The notes: generated from the sequence alone by a model not told the origin. Shown: positions 29,245 to 38,440, counted from the stretch's first letter. The stretch is 64,000 nucleotides of DNA from Propionicicella superfundia DSM 22317 (GCF_000423465.1 NZ_KE384021.1:551164-615163), one strand, 5' to 3'. Translations and numbers: made by a program.

Positions 29245-30776
29245 GCGCGACGACGACCCTGACGCGGGCCGGCCGGGCGGTGGGACGGGGGTGGCGGGAC
29301 ATCGCCACCGCCTGGTCCTTCCGTCCCGTGAGGCTGGGTCTGCTCGGGACCGTGCTGATCACGCTCGGATCGCTGACCCCCGCGTACCTGCCGCAGAACA
29401 GCCCCTGGTGGCCCCCGCTGCGGGCGATGCAGATGGATTCGTTGTGGGGCAAGGCGCTCGGGACGATTCTCGTCGTGGCCGGCGCGGCGCTGCTCATGGA
29501 GGCCTGGTTCCAGTTGCGACCGGCCGTGTACCACTTCACCAAACACTGGGCGATCCTCATCATCTGGGGTCTGCCGTTCGCGTTCGCTCCGCCGATCTTC
29601 AGCCATGACGCGTACAGCTATGCCGCGCAGGGCTGGCTGGCGCAGAACGGGATCAACCCGTACGAGTACGGCCCCGGCGTCCTGCCCGGCGCGTTCGCCG
29701 ACCAGGTCGCCTGGGTATGGCGATACACGCCTGCTCCCTACGGCCCGCTCAGCATCCAGGTGTCCCGCCTGCTCGACATGGCCGCCGGGTTCGATCCCTA
29801 CTGGGCGGCGGTCAGCATGCGCATCCCCGCGCTCGTCGGCGTCGCCCTCATCGTCCTGTTCCTCCCGCGCATCGCTCACACCATGGGCGTGGACGCGCAG
29901 GAGGTCGCGTGGCTGGCGACCATCAACCCCCTGCTCGTCATCGACTTCGTCGGCGGCGCGCACAACGACGCGCTCATGATGGGGCTCGTCGTCCTCGCGC
30001 TCTGGGTCGCGATGCAGCCGGCCGGCAGGTGGTGGTGGGCGCGGCAACTGCTGCTCCCGGCGGCCATCGTCGGGACGGCCGCGGCGATCAAGCAGCCGGC
30101 GTTCCTGGCGGCCTACCCCATCGCGCTCATCGCTCGTCCGTGGACGTCGTGGCAGCCTCGCGCCGTCCTGCGGGCGGCGGGCGTCATCCTGGCGAGCTGT
30201 CTGACGGCGATCGGGACCTTCGCTGCGATCTCGGTCGCGACAGGGCTGAACTTCGGCTGGATGAATGCGGTGAGCGTCCCCGGTCTGCAGCTTTCCATGG
30301 CGCCGTTCACTCTCATCGGGGCGGGTCTGCAGTGGGTGCTGCAGGTGCTTCAGATCGCACCCACGGGGAGCTTCGCCCTGGACATCTCCCGGCTCGTGGG
30401 GCTGAGCATCGCCGCGGTGTCCATTCTGTTCCTCGCCCTCACCAAGGCGCGCAAGGAGCCGGTGACGTTCCTGTCCTGGTCGTACCTGATCTTCGCGTTC
30501 TGCTCGCCCGCGCTGCAGTCGTGGTATCTGCTGTGGGGCGGCCTGCTCCTGCCGCTCACGAGGCCGCAGCCGCGGACCGTCCGGGTGGCGATCGTGATCA
30601 CCGTCGCGCTGCTGTGCTACGGCGCGGGCAACCTGGCGTTCCGCAACCAGGTCGCGGGCATCGCGTTCGGCGGGCTCGCCTTGTTCGCGACTCTCGCCTA
30701 TCGGCGGTTCCGTCACCGGCGCGACCGCACGGCCGGTTCACAGGGCGGCTCGACGCCACCGGTTCAGTCGGCGTAG
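29241..30776 (+). CDS. MptB-like polyprenyl-phosphomannose mannosyltransferase (copy 2)
   Basis: This 511-residue paralogue of the preceding gene has the same layout: SHDAYSYAAQGWLAQNGINPYEYGP in the first outer loop and VGGAHNDALMMGLVVLALWV near residue 236. It has a longer N-terminus and about 13 transmembrane segments. The GTG start at 29241 overlaps the upstream TGA (GTGA), implying coupled translation. Two adjacent, diverged copies suggest successive or alternative mannosylation steps, or a heteromeric arrangement; neither can be decided from sequence. Its 3' end overlaps the convergent exonuclease gene by 13 bp. Confidence 0.82.
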   Translation: MSATTTLTRAGRAVGRGWRDIATAWSFRPVRLGLLGTVLITLGSLTPAYLPQNSPWWPPLRAMQMDSLWGKALGTILVVAGAALLMEAWFQLRPAVYHFTKHWAILIIWGLPFAFAPPIFSHDAYSYAAQGWLAQNGINPYEYGPGVLPGAFADQVAWVWRYTPAPYGPLSIQVSRLLDMAAGFDPYWAAVSMRIPALVGVALIVLFLPRIAHTMGVDAQEVAWLATINPLLVIDFVGGAHNDALMMGLVVLALWVAMQPAGRWWWARQLLLPAAIVGTAAAIKQPAFLAAYPIALIARPWTSWQPRAVLRAAGVILASCLTAIGTFAAISVATGLNFGWMNAVSVPGLQLSMAPFTLIGAGLQWVLQVLQIAPTGSFALDISRLVGLSIAAVSILFLALTKARKEPVTFLSWSYLIFAFCSPALQSWYLLWGGLLLPLTRPQPRTVRVAIVITVALLCYGAGNLAFRNQVAGIAFGGLALFATLAYRRFRHRRDRTAGSQGGSTPPVQSA

Positions 30777-31570
30777 TCGACCACCACGGGGGAGTGATCG
30801 CTCATCCGCGCCTCGTAGGTCGGTTCGCGGTCCGTGGCGCCGGTCGTCGCCCGGGCGCTGAGGCCGGGGGTCGCCAACTGGTAGTCGATGCGCCACCCGG
30901 CGTCGGTCGTCCATGCCTGGCCGCGCCACGACCACCACGAGTACGGGCCGGGGACGCCCGGGTGCAGTCGGCGGACGACGTCGTGCAGCGTCCGCGGGCC
31001 GAGGATCGTCGCGAACCAGGCACGTTCGTCCGGCAGGAAACCGGCGTTCTTCTGGTTCGTCCGCCAGTTCTTCAGGTCGATGGTCTCGTGAGCGATGTTG
31101 AAGTCGCCGGCCACGAGGAACTCCCGGCCCGCGGCGGCGGCCCGGCGGCGGCTGCGTGTGAGATGCGTCCGCAGGGACGACATGAAGCGCAGCTTCCGTT
31201 CGTACCGGGCGATGGCCGCGTCGTCGCCGGTCGGGACGTCCCCCTTCGGCAGGTACAGCGACGCGACGGTCAATCCGGGCAGGTCGGTTTCCAGATAGCG
31301 TCCCTCGCCGTCGAACTCGCGGCTTCCCATGCCGGCCCGGACGTCGGTCGGGGCCTGCCGTGACAGGATCGCGACGCCGTTGCGGCCCGCGCGCGATCCC
31401 TCGTCGTAGGCGAGGTGATACCCGTCCCACACCCCGGTGGGCAGCAGGCCGGCCGGGCAGCGGACCTCCTGCAACAAGACGATGTCGGGCGCTCTGTCGC
31501 GCAGCCACGTGTCGAATCCGCGGCGCACGGAAGCCCTGATGCCGTTGACGTTGAAGGATGCGATCCGCAC
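30764..31570 (-). CDS. xth: Exodeoxyribonuclease III
   Basis: This 268-residue EEP-superfamily nuclease begins MRIASFNVNGIRASVRRG, with LLQEVRCP (catalytic Glu), LVAGDFNIAHE (Asp/Asn pair), WRIDYQLATPGLS and the C-terminal SDHSPVVVDY (catalytic Asp-His). It acts as an AP endonuclease and 3'-5' exonuclease in base-excision repair. A TACCCT -10-like box lies 12 bases upstream of the ATG, suggesting a very short leader. It is convergent and overlapping with the second mannosyltransferase. Confidence 0.92.
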   Translation of the reverse strand: MRIASFNVNGIRASVRRGFDTWLRDRAPDIVLLQEVRCPAGLLPTGVWDGYHLAYDEGSRAGRNGVAILSRQAPTDVRAGMGSREFDGEGRYLETDLPGLTVASLYLPKGDVPTGDDAAIARYERKLRFMSSLRTHLTRSRRRAAAAGREFLVAGDFNIAHETIDLKNWRTNQKNAGFLPDERAWFATILGPRTLHDVVRRLHPGVPGPYSWWSWRGQAWTTDAGWRIDYQLATPGLSARATTGATDREPTYEARMSDHSPVVVDYAD

Positions 31571-31589
31571 CGGCCCAGGGTAGCGATTG

Positions 31590-31653
31590 CCCGTCGAGCG
31601 CTCCCAAACTGCCGGAAACTCGCCGGAATCCGGCGGTTTCGGAGCGCTCGGCG
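31590..31653. repeat. 64-bp palindromic repeat, copy A (GAGCGCTC family)
   Basis: The outer arms CGAGCGCTCC and GGAGCGCTCG are perfectly inverted; the inner arms AAACTGCCGG and CCGGCGGTTT are nearly so, around a loop of about 14 nt. Together they form an imperfect 21-bp stem with 19 matches. It is 59 of 64 identical to 34013-34076 and in the same orientation. It lies 16 bp downstream of the stop of the minus-strand dehydratase gene (31670). Confidence 0.9.
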
Positions 31654-31669
31654 TTGTCGCCGGGCCCGG

Positions 31670-32677
31670 TCAGGCCGTTCCGTCGCCGGCCGCTCGCCCG
31701 AGCAGACCGGCGAAACGGGCGATGTCGACGTTCCCGCCGCTGAGCACGATCCCGACGCGCTGCCCGCGGAAGGACGCGGCCTCCCGCGCGAGCGCGGCGA
31801 ACCCCAGGACGCCGGTGGGTTCGACGACGATCTTCATCGTGGCTGCGAGCAGGGCCATCGCGGAGACGAGCTCGTCGTCGCTCGCGGTGAGGATGTCAGT
31901 GACCCGCTCGGAGATGATCGGGAAGGTGAGCGTCCCGAGATGCTGCGTCTGCGCCCCGTCGGCGATGGTGCGGGGTGGGTCGATGTGGACGATCCGCCCG
32001 GCCCGCAGCGACCGGAGCCCGTCGTCGCCCGCGGCGGGCTCGACGCCGTAGACGCGTGCCCGAGGGCGACGCTCGCCCAGGGCCAAGAGCGTGCCGGACA
32101 GGAGGCCTCCGCCGCCGAGCGGCGTGAGCACCGCGTCCAGGTCGGGTACCTCGGTGATCAGCTCGAGCGCCGCGGTGCCCTGCCCGGCGATGATGTCGGG
32201 ATGGTCGTAGGGCGGGATGAGGGCGAGTCCGTCACGGGCGGCGAGGTCGGCTCCGATCTGCTCGCGATCCTCGGCATAGCGGTCGTACCCGACGACGCGG
32301 GCGCCGTAGCCCTCGGTCGCGCGGCGCTTGATCCCCGGGGCGTCGGTCGGCATGACGATCGTCGCCGGAACGCCCAGCAGCCGTGCCGCCAGGGCGATCG
32401 CCTGCGCGTGGTTGCCGGACGAGTAGGCGACCACGCCACGCGCGCGCTGACCCGGATCGAGACGCGAGATCGCGTTGTACGCACCGCGGAACTTGAACGC
32501 GCCCACGCGTTGCAGGGACTCGGCCTTGAAGAACACCCGGCAGCCGAGTCCCGCATCGATGCGCGACGAGGTGAGCACGGGCGTGCGGTGGGCGACGCCC
32601 GCGAGGCGTTCGGCCGCCGCGGCGACATCGGCGAAGGTCGGCGAGGTTCGGGCATCCACGCTCCGCACTGTAGCCAT
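31670..32677 (-). CDS. PLP-dependent threonine/serine dehydratase (short, no ACT domain)
   Basis: This 335-residue fold-type II PLP enzyme has the Schiff-base Lys in LQRVGAFKFRGAYNA (about residue 60), SSGNHAQAIALAARLLG as the substrate/PLP loop, and LGGGGLLSGTLLA binding the phosphate. The length and absence of a C-terminal regulatory domain fit catabolic threonine ammonia-lyase or serine racemase/dehydratase-type enzymes rather than the feedback-controlled IlvA. The ATG at 32677 was chosen because the conserved domain begins 14 residues later; further upstream the frame is antisense to other sequence. The MFS gene lies 62 bp upstream on the same strand. Confidence 0.85.
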   Translation of the reverse strand: MATVRSVDARTSPTFADVAAAAERLAGVAHRTPVLTSSRIDAGLGCRVFFKAESLQRVGAFKFRGAYNAISRLDPGQRARGVVAYSSGNHAQAIALAARLLGVPATIVMPTDAPGIKRRATEGYGARVVGYDRYAEDREQIGADLAARDGLALIPPYDHPDIIAGQGTAALELITEVPDLDAVLTPLGGGGLLSGTLLALGERRPRARVYGVEPAAGDDGLRSLRAGRIVHIDPPRTIADGAQTQHLGTLTFPIISERVTDILTASDDELVSAMALLAATMKIVVEPTGVLGFAALAREAASFRGQRVGIVLSGGNVDIARFAGLLGRAAGDGTA

Positions 32678-32739
32678 GCCGGCCGTGATGTCCTCGGGCC
32701 CGCCGGGCCTTGTCCTGCCTGACGGCATGTTCCCCGGCC

Positions 32740-33954
32740 TCAGACGCGTTCGCCCCACTCGTCCTCGACGTGACCCGCCCGCAGGGAGAGGACGGCCATG
32801 GCTGTCATTCCGACGAGGAGGCACGTCCAGACGAGGAGCGGCGCCGTCCAGGATCCTGTCAGGGAATGCAGGAGACCGGTGAGCATGGGCATGGGCGCGG
32901 CGATGAGGAACCCGCCCGACTGGGCGAACGCCGACAGGACGGCGGTTCCGCCGGCGGTCCGGGCGCGCAGCGACAGCAGTGTGAGGAAGACGGGGAAGCC
33001 GGCGAGCCCGACCGCCAGCAGCGTCGCCCACACCAGCGGGACGGCGGCGGGTGCGACCAGAAGGCCCGCGATCGCGAGCAGCCCTGCCGCTCCCACGACG
33101 AGGACGACCCAGTAGGCGTGCGGATGACGTCCCAGGTACGCGGGGATCGGGAAGGCGAGGGCGAGCCCGACGAGGTTGACGTAGCCCAGCAGGCTTCCGG
33201 AGGCGACGGCGTCCAGGCCCGCGTCGCGGAACAGCGTCGGCAGCCAGCCGAACACGCTGAACGCCAGCCCCGCCTGGCAGGCGAACAGTCCGACCAGGAG
33301 CCGGCCGATCCGTGTACGGGCGATGTCGCCCAGCCGGACGCGTCGCTCCGGGACCGGTGTGCCGGTGGCGTCCCTGCCGTGCCGGACGGCCACGATCGCC
33401 GCCCACACGACGACGGCGGCGACGGCCGCGAAGAGGGCGGGCAGGAGAGCGTCGTGCCACCCGTACAGGCCGGCGATGGGCGCACTCCCGAGGGATGCGC
33501 CGGTGATGCCCAGCGTGAGGGCGGTGGTGTAGGACGCGGTGGCGAGGCCGATGCGGTTCCCGAAGTCGTGTTTGACGATGGCCGGCAACAGCACGTTGCC
33601 CACGCCGAGCGCGGCCATCACGACGACGGTCCAGGTGAGGAACGCCCAGCCTGTCGTGGCCGCGAACCGCCCGGCGAGTGCGACCGTGGCGACCACGGCG
33701 ACGCCCAGCCCCGTGCGGTGGACGCCGAAGCGATGGATGAGCGACGGTCCGGCGGCGGCGAACACGCCGAAGCACAGGACGGGGATGGACGTCAGCAGGC
33801 TCGTGGCCACGGCGTCCAGGCCGAGGGCGGCGGCCGCCTCGGTGAGCACCGGGGTCACGTCGACGGTCGCGGGCCGCAGGTTGAGCGCGAGCAGGACGAG
33901 CCCCAGGAACAGCAACCAGCGGGGACCGTGCGTCGAGGAGTCAGTCGATGGCAT
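32740..33954 (-). CDS. MFS transporter, CynX/NimT-like
   Basis: This 404-residue, 12-helix major facilitator protein has the N-terminal block LALNLRPATVDVTPVLTEAA, characteristic of the CynX (cyanate)/NimT (2-nitroimidazole) subfamily. Short Arg/His-rich cytosolic loops separate the helices (RFGVHRTG after helix 2). The direction and substrate are unknown; family members import cyanate or export small drugs. A TAGGCT -10-like box lies 9 bases upstream of the ATG. It is probably co-transcribed with the dehydratase 62 bp downstream. Confidence 0.85.
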   Translation of the reverse strand: MPSTDSSTHGPRWLLFLGLVLLALNLRPATVDVTPVLTEAAAALGLDAVATSLLTSIPVLCFGVFAAAGPSLIHRFGVHRTGLGVAVVATVALAGRFAATTGWAFLTWTVVVMAALGVGNVLLPAIVKHDFGNRIGLATASYTTALTLGITGASLGSAPIAGLYGWHDALLPALFAAVAAVVVWAAIVAVRHGRDATGTPVPERRVRLGDIARTRIGRLLVGLFACQAGLAFSVFGWLPTLFRDAGLDAVASGSLLGYVNLVGLALAFPIPAYLGRHPHAYWVVLVVGAAGLLAIAGLLVAPAAVPLVWATLLAVGLAGFPVFLTLLSLRARTAGGTAVLSAFAQSGGFLIAAPMPMLTGLLHSLTGSWTAPLLVWTCLLVGMTAMAVLSLRAGHVEDEWGERV

Positions 33955-34012
33955 AGCCGACCGAGCCTACCTTCCGTGTGCGGCCGCGAGCGCTTCGGAC
34001 CTGCCAGACCAG

Positions 34013-34076
34013 CCCGTCGAACGCTCCCCAACTGCCGGAAACTCGCCGGAAACCGGCAGTTACGGAGCGCTCGGCG
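34013..34076. repeat. 64-bp palindromic repeat, copy B (GAGCGCTC family)
   Basis: This is the second copy of the element at 31590-31653, in the same orientation with five substitutions. Its stem is an imperfect 21-bp inverted repeat (18 matches). It lies 21 bp downstream of the yaaA stop at 34098, so both copies occupy the same place relative to a minus-strand gene end. No poly-T follows in either direction. Confidence 0.9.
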
Positions 34077-34097
34077 CGAGGGACGTTCGGCATCGGG

Positions 34098-34889
34098 TCA
34101 GCCCGCAGCCGCGTCCTTCGCCGATCTGCTGCGCCGGAACACGAGCCGGTCGGGTGTGGAGACGTCCTCGGCGTAGGCGTACCCGCCCAGGTCGAAGCCG
34201 GGCAGGCCCGCGACATCGGTGAGACGCTCCGTCACGATGTAGCGAGCCATCAGCCCTCGGGCCCGCTTGGCGAAGAAGCTGACGATTCTGTACCCGCCCG
34301 ACGGGCCCTCGTCGGTGAAGACGCATTCCACGATGCGCCGGCCGAGCGTCCGCGGGTCGACCGCCCCGAAGTACTCCTGCGAGGCGAGATCGACCACGGC
34401 GTCGGTCCGGTCGAGACCCCGCCGGAGGTCGGCGGTGACGGTGTCGCGCCAGAACTCGTACAGGTTCGACCCGCGCGAGGTGACCAGGGGCGTCCCCATC
34501 TCCAGGCGGTACGGCTGGATGCCGTCCAGGGGTTGCAGGACGCCGTAGAGGCCGCTGAGGATGCGGATGCTGCCCTGGGCGAACTCGAGGTCGGACGGCG
34601 ACAGCGACCAGGCGTCCAGGCCCTGGTAGACGTCGCCGGCGAACGTGGCGACGGCCGGCCGGACGTCGGATGCGCCGGGGCGCGCGCGGAACGCGGCGTA
34701 GCGCGTGGCGTTGAGGGCGGCCAGTTCGTCGCTGATGTGCATGAGCGCGCCCAGGTCGGCCGGGGACCTCGTCCGCAGGATCTTCACCAGTTCCCAGGCG
34801 CGGGCCGCGTGGCGTGGCCGCGTGACCGGGACCGGGGGGAGGGCCGACGTGAGGTCGAGGCTCTTGGCAGGTGAGAGGACGACGCGCAT
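34098..34889 (-). CDS. yaaA: Peroxide stress protein YaaA family
   Basis: This 263-residue protein begins with the diagnostic MRVVLSPAKSLDL and contains ALFD-like motifs such as ILSGLYGVLQPLDGIQPYRLEMG and NLYEFWRDTVT, as well as FFAKRARGLMARYI near the C-terminus. YaaA lowers intracellular iron during peroxide stress in E. coli and has a DNA-binding fold; the biochemical role in actinobacteria is untested. The ATG shares one base with the upstream glgX stop (TGATG), so the two are translationally coupled. Confidence 0.93.
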   Translation of the reverse strand: MRVVLSPAKSLDLTSALPPVPVTRPRHAARAWELVKILRTRSPADLGALMHISDELAALNATRYAAFRARPGASDVRPAVATFAGDVYQGLDAWSLSPSDLEFAQGSIRILSGLYGVLQPLDGIQPYRLEMGTPLVTSRGSNLYEFWRDTVTADLRRGLDRTDAVVDLASQEYFGAVDPRTLGRRIVECVFTDEGPSGGYRIVSFFAKRARGLMARYIVTERLTDVAGLPGFDLGGYAYAEDVSTPDRLVFRRSRSAKDAAAG

Positions 34890-37252
34890 CAGGCCTCCCG
34901 GGCGGGCCGGGCGGGGGCCGGCTGCGACTGGAGGACGACGACGGACCACTCCGCGGCGAGGTACGTCCCGACGACCTCGGCGCCGGTGCCCTCGTCCCAG
35001 AAGTTGGAGTTCCATTCGTGCCCGTGACTGGTGTCCACCAGCGTGCGCCACACCGTGCCGTCCGAGGCGTCGGGGACGGTGAAGTCCAGCGGCCGGTCCC
35101 ACATGTTCACCAGCACGAGGAATCCGCCCCCCGGGAAGTCGATGTGGACCTCGAGCGCGCGGTCGCCCTCGCTCGGCGCGCCGTCCTGCGTCACGGTGCT
35201 GTACAGGTAGGACGTGTCCTGGTTGCCCGGGGCCAGGTCGCCCCACGACACGGACTGGAGTTCGGGGTGCCGTGTCCGCAGGTGCATCAGGAACACCGCC
35301 AGCCGGAAGTTCGGATTCACGTCGGGATCGGTCTCGGCGACGCCGAGGTTGTTGTGGTAGCGCAGTTCCGGGTCGTCGGGGCTCAGGACCTCCCGGGACG
35401 GCGCGTTGCTGACGGCCTGCCGGTAGTTGTTCCACATGCCGATCGTGTTGAGGGACCAGACGTTGTTGTTGCCGTTCTGCGAGCGGCCGTACTCGTCACC
35501 CGACAGGAGCATCGGGACGCCGCGGGCGAGCAGGAGCAGGGTGAGGAAGTTGCGGATCCGCTGCCGGCGCAGCCGGTGGTCACCGCCGGAGTCCCACGAC
35601 AGGTTCTCGTCGGTGCCGCCGTCCGTCGGGCCCCACGGCCAGGGCTGGTCGTTGAGCTTCGTCGTATAGCTGACGAGGTCGGTGAGCGTGAAGCCGTCGT
35701 GTGCGGTGACGAAGTTCACCGACCGGTGGGGCCCTCCCTGGTCGTTGAACGCCTCGTAGTCGGCGTTGAACTGCGCCATGAACGCGTTGGTGTTGCCGTC
35801 CCCCTTGAGGAACCGGCGGAGCGCGTCCCGGAAGCGGCCGTTCCACTCGCCCCACCCGAACGGGAAGTTGCCGACCTCGTACCCCCACAGGTCCCACGCC
35901 TCGGCGATGACCTCCAGGTTCTTCGCGTGGGCGTAGGCGGAGATCTCCTTCAGCAGCGGGTGATCGGGGTGGAACCGTTTCTGCGCCTCCCAGTCCTCGC
36001 GGTCGGCCGCGTCGGGCAGTCGTCCCAGGACCGTCGCGAGGTCGAAGCGGAAGCCGTCGACGCCCATCTCCTCGGTCCAGTAGCGCAGGGAGTCCATCAC
36101 GAGGCGTCTCGTCGCCGGGGACGACTGGTTGAGCTGATTCGCCGTGCCTGTCGCGCCGTCGATGAGGGAGAACTCGTTGGTCATCGAGTAGTACTCGGCC
36201 GTCGCGAAACCGCCGAGCGAGACGAATCCCGTCGTGCACACGTCCCCGTTCCACACGCCGCCCTCGGCGGTGTGGTTGTACACGACGTCGAGGTACACCT
36301 CGAGGCCTGCGTCGTGGAAGGCGTTCACCATCTCCTTGAACTCGCGCGTCGGCCCGCCGGGGGACTGGTCGGAGGCGTACTGCCGGTTCGGTGCGAAGAA
36401 GCCCAGCGTCTGGTAGCCCCAGTGGTTGGACTTGCCGGGACGCCCGCTCTCGGAGTTGTTCGTCTGGTGGATCGGGAGGAACTCGATCGTGTTCACGCCC
36501 AGGCCTTTGAGGTAAGGGGCCATCAGGCCGGCCGCCCGGTAGGTTCCGCGCAGCGGCGGCGGGATGTTCACGACGTCGTCGAACCCGGGCTCCCCGGCGA
36601 GAAGCGTCGTGAGCTGGGACGCCGCGGGGTGCTGGGTGAGGTTGTGGACGTGTGCTTCGTAGATGATCGACTGCTCGGGTGGCAGCTTGGGTTTGGGGCC
36701 GAGTTCGGTGTCGTCGAGGATCACGATGCCCTTGGGTGCCCAGTGCCCGGTGTCGACGTTGCGGCGCACCTCGCCGAGGTAGTCGCCGTGACCCGTGCCG
36801 AAGATGCCGTCGCTCTGCCCGTGCACCGTCAGGATGTCGGAGTAGATGTTGTGCGTGACCTCGCGGGCATAGGGGTCGAACAGCACCTTGTTGGGGTTGA
36901 ACCGGTTGCCGTGTGCGTCGAGGTCGGCCAGGAAGCCGGCGGCCGAGTTGCCGCGGGACCAGGCCGGATCGACCGGCCAGTTCTCACCCCAGCAGCGGAA
37001 CCCGTAGAGGGTTCCGTGTTCCACGCCGGCGAACAGGCCCCTCCACACGCCGTCGTCCGCGTGTGCGAGGTCGAACGAGGCGACGGCGTCCGCCCCCCAG
37101 GGTTCGGCGTAGAACTCGATCATCACGCGGGTGGCCGCCGGAGCATGGACGGCGAAGCTGATGCCGTCGGGCTGACTCCGCGGGCCCAGCGACCATGTCG
37201 CTGTCGCCCAGTCGGCCTCGGCGGTGGCACAGGGAACGGGATCTTGAGCCAT
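34889..37252 (-). CDS. glgX: Glycogen debranching enzyme GlgX/isoamylase
   Basis: This 787-residue enzyme has an N-terminal CBM48 domain (about residues 20-120) and a GH13 barrel. The catalytic nucleophile Asp is in GFRFDLATVLG (about 400), the acid Glu in VIAEAWDLWG (about 448) and the third Asp in FVTAHDGFTL (about 517). It cleaves alpha-1,6 branch points of glycogen or limit dextrins. I chose the ATG at 37252 rather than 37261 because GGAAAAG is 9 nt from the former but adjoins the latter. The frame extends further upstream only as antisense to the hydrolase gene. It overlaps yaaA by one base. Confidence 0.92.
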   Translation of the reverse strand: MAQDPVPCATAEADWATATWSLGPRSQPDGISFAVHAPAATRVMIEFYAEPWGADAVASFDLAHADDGVWRGLFAGVEHGTLYGFRCWGENWPVDPAWSRGNSAAGFLADLDAHGNRFNPNKVLFDPYAREVTHNIYSDILTVHGQSDGIFGTGHGDYLGEVRRNVDTGHWAPKGIVILDDTELGPKPKLPPEQSIIYEAHVHNLTQHPAASQLTTLLAGEPGFDDVVNIPPPLRGTYRAAGLMAPYLKGLGVNTIEFLPIHQTNNSESGRPGKSNHWGYQTLGFFAPNRQYASDQSPGGPTREFKEMVNAFHDAGLEVYLDVVYNHTAEGGVWNGDVCTTGFVSLGGFATAEYYSMTNEFSLIDGATGTANQLNQSSPATRRLVMDSLRYWTEEMGVDGFRFDLATVLGRLPDAADREDWEAQKRFHPDHPLLKEISAYAHAKNLEVIAEAWDLWGYEVGNFPFGWGEWNGRFRDALRRFLKGDGNTNAFMAQFNADYEAFNDQGGPHRSVNFVTAHDGFTLTDLVSYTTKLNDQPWPWGPTDGGTDENLSWDSGGDHRLRRQRIRNFLTLLLLARGVPMLLSGDEYGRSQNGNNNVWSLNTIGMWNNYRQAVSNAPSREVLSPDDPELRYHNNLGVAETDPDVNPNFRLAVFLMHLRTRHPELQSVSWGDLAPGNQDTSYLYSTVTQDGAPSEGDRALEVHIDFPGGGFLVLVNMWDRPLDFTVPDASDGTVWRTLVDTSHGHEWNSNFWDEGTGAEVVGTYLAAEWSVVVLQSQPAPARPAREA

Positions 37253-37318
37253 ATCGGACATCTTTTCCGAGTCGCGGGGCGTGGGCAACCTCCGGGACGG
37301 ACCGCTCGTGCCGGTTGA

Positions 37319-38356
37319 ATGGTGCCCGTGGAGGAACTGCTGACCTGGACCGAGGGGCGTCTCGGACGTCTTCGCCTGAACCGCCCGCGCGCCATCAACT
37401 CGTTGACCCGAGCGATGATCGATCGGATGGACGCGACGCTCACCGCGTGGGAGACCGATGCCGAGGTGGTCGCGGTGCTTCTCGACGGGGCGGGGGAGCG
37501 GGGGCTGTGTTCCGGGGCGGATGTGCGGGCGTTGCGGGAGGGCTTCTTGTCGGGCGACCCGGCGGCAGCCGAGTTCCTGCCCACCGAGTTCGCCCTGAAC
37601 GCGCGCGTCGCGACGTACCCGAAGCCGTATGTGGCGTGGATGGACGGCGTGGTGATGGGCGGCGGTCTGGGTGTCAGCACCCACGGTTCGTTGCGGCTGG
37701 CGACTCCGCGCGCGACCATGGCGATGCCGGAGACGATCATCGGGTTCTTCCCCGACGTCGGCGTCACCTACCAGTTGGGGCATGCCCCCGGCGAACTCGG
37801 CACGCACCTGGCGCTCACCGGGCTCGCGGTGACCGGTGCCGACGCCGTCCACCTCGGGCTGGCCGATGCACTGGTGGACCCCGCCGTCCTCGATGACCTC
37901 TGCTCGGGGCTGCGACAAGGTGCGGTGCCGTCCCCGGCGGAGATCGGCGACACCGCTCCGGACGCGCCGCTGGTCGCCGAGCGCGGGTGGATCGACGAGT
38001 GCTACGCCGCGACCGGAGCGTCGGACGCGACAGGCCTCCTGGACGAGGCGCGGCTGATCCTGCGCCGGCTGCGCGCTCATCCGAGCGACGCGGCACGCGA
38101 GACCGCCGCGGTGCTGGAGCAGCGGTCGCCCCTGTCGGTGGTGGTGGCGCTGGTCGCGGTGCGGCAGGCGCGGACGATGAGCGACGTTCCGGAGGTGCTC
38201 GCCCGCGACGGACGCATCGGCCCGCCGCTCATCGTGGGCCCCGACTTCATCGAGGGCGTGCGGGCGCAACTGGTCGACAAGGATCGCTCGCCCGTGTGGT
38301 CGCTGGCGTCGCTGGACGAGGTCACCCCCGCCCACGTGTCGGCCATCGTCGGGTGA
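37319..38356 (+). CDS. Enoyl-CoA hydratase/3-hydroxyisobutyryl-CoA hydrolase family
   Basis: This 345-residue crotonase-fold protein has FCSGAD-like GLCSGADVRALREG, the oxyanion-hole block VVMGGGLGVSTHGSLRLATP, and PETIIGFFPDVGVTYQL, which carries the Glu and Asp of 3-hydroxyisobutyryl-CoA hydrolases (HIBCH). HIBCH enzymes act in valine catabolism, releasing 3-hydroxyisobutyrate from its CoA ester. The length of about 345 supports HIBCH over the 260-residue simple hydratases. It starts at ATG 37319; GTG 37322 or 37328 remain possible. It is divergent from glgX. Confidence 0.87.
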   Translation: MVPVEELLTWTEGRLGRLRLNRPRAINSLTRAMIDRMDATLTAWETDAEVVAVLLDGAGERGLCSGADVRALREGFLSGDPAAAEFLPTEFALNARVATYPKPYVAWMDGVVMGGGLGVSTHGSLRLATPRATMAMPETIIGFFPDVGVTYQLGHAPGELGTHLALTGLAVTGADAVHLGLADALVDPAVLDDLCSGLRQGAVPSPAEIGDTAPDAPLVAERGWIDECYAATGASDATGLLDEARLILRRLRAHPSDAARETAAVLEQRSPLSVVVALVAVRQARTMSDVPEVLARDGRIGPPLIVGPDFIEGVRAQLVDKDRSPVWSLASLDEVTPAHVSAIVG

Positions 38357-38386
38357 CGGCCTGCCCGCCTCCCCGTGGCAATCGGT

Positions 38387-38415
38387 TTGGCGACCAAAAC
38401 GGGGTCCGCTAGAGT
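38387..38415 (+). promoter_or_regulatory. Promoter of tRNA-Tyr
   Basis: A -35 box TTGGCG (38387-38392) and -10 box TAGAGT (38410-38415) are separated by 17 bp. The same pair with one change (TTGGCT, TAGAGT) precedes rplJ. Between the -10 and the tRNA lies a 6-bp dyad GTCAGG-TTT-CCTGAC (38424-38438). Confidence 0.7.
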
Positions 38416-38440
38416 TGGCCGACGTCAGGTTTCCTGACAT

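Noticed and set aside
37262..38440. Upstream extension of the glgX frame by nearly 400 codons
   Set aside because: It is antisense to the 3-hydroxyisobutyryl-CoA hydrolase-like gene; the CBM48 domain begins right after the ATG at 37252.
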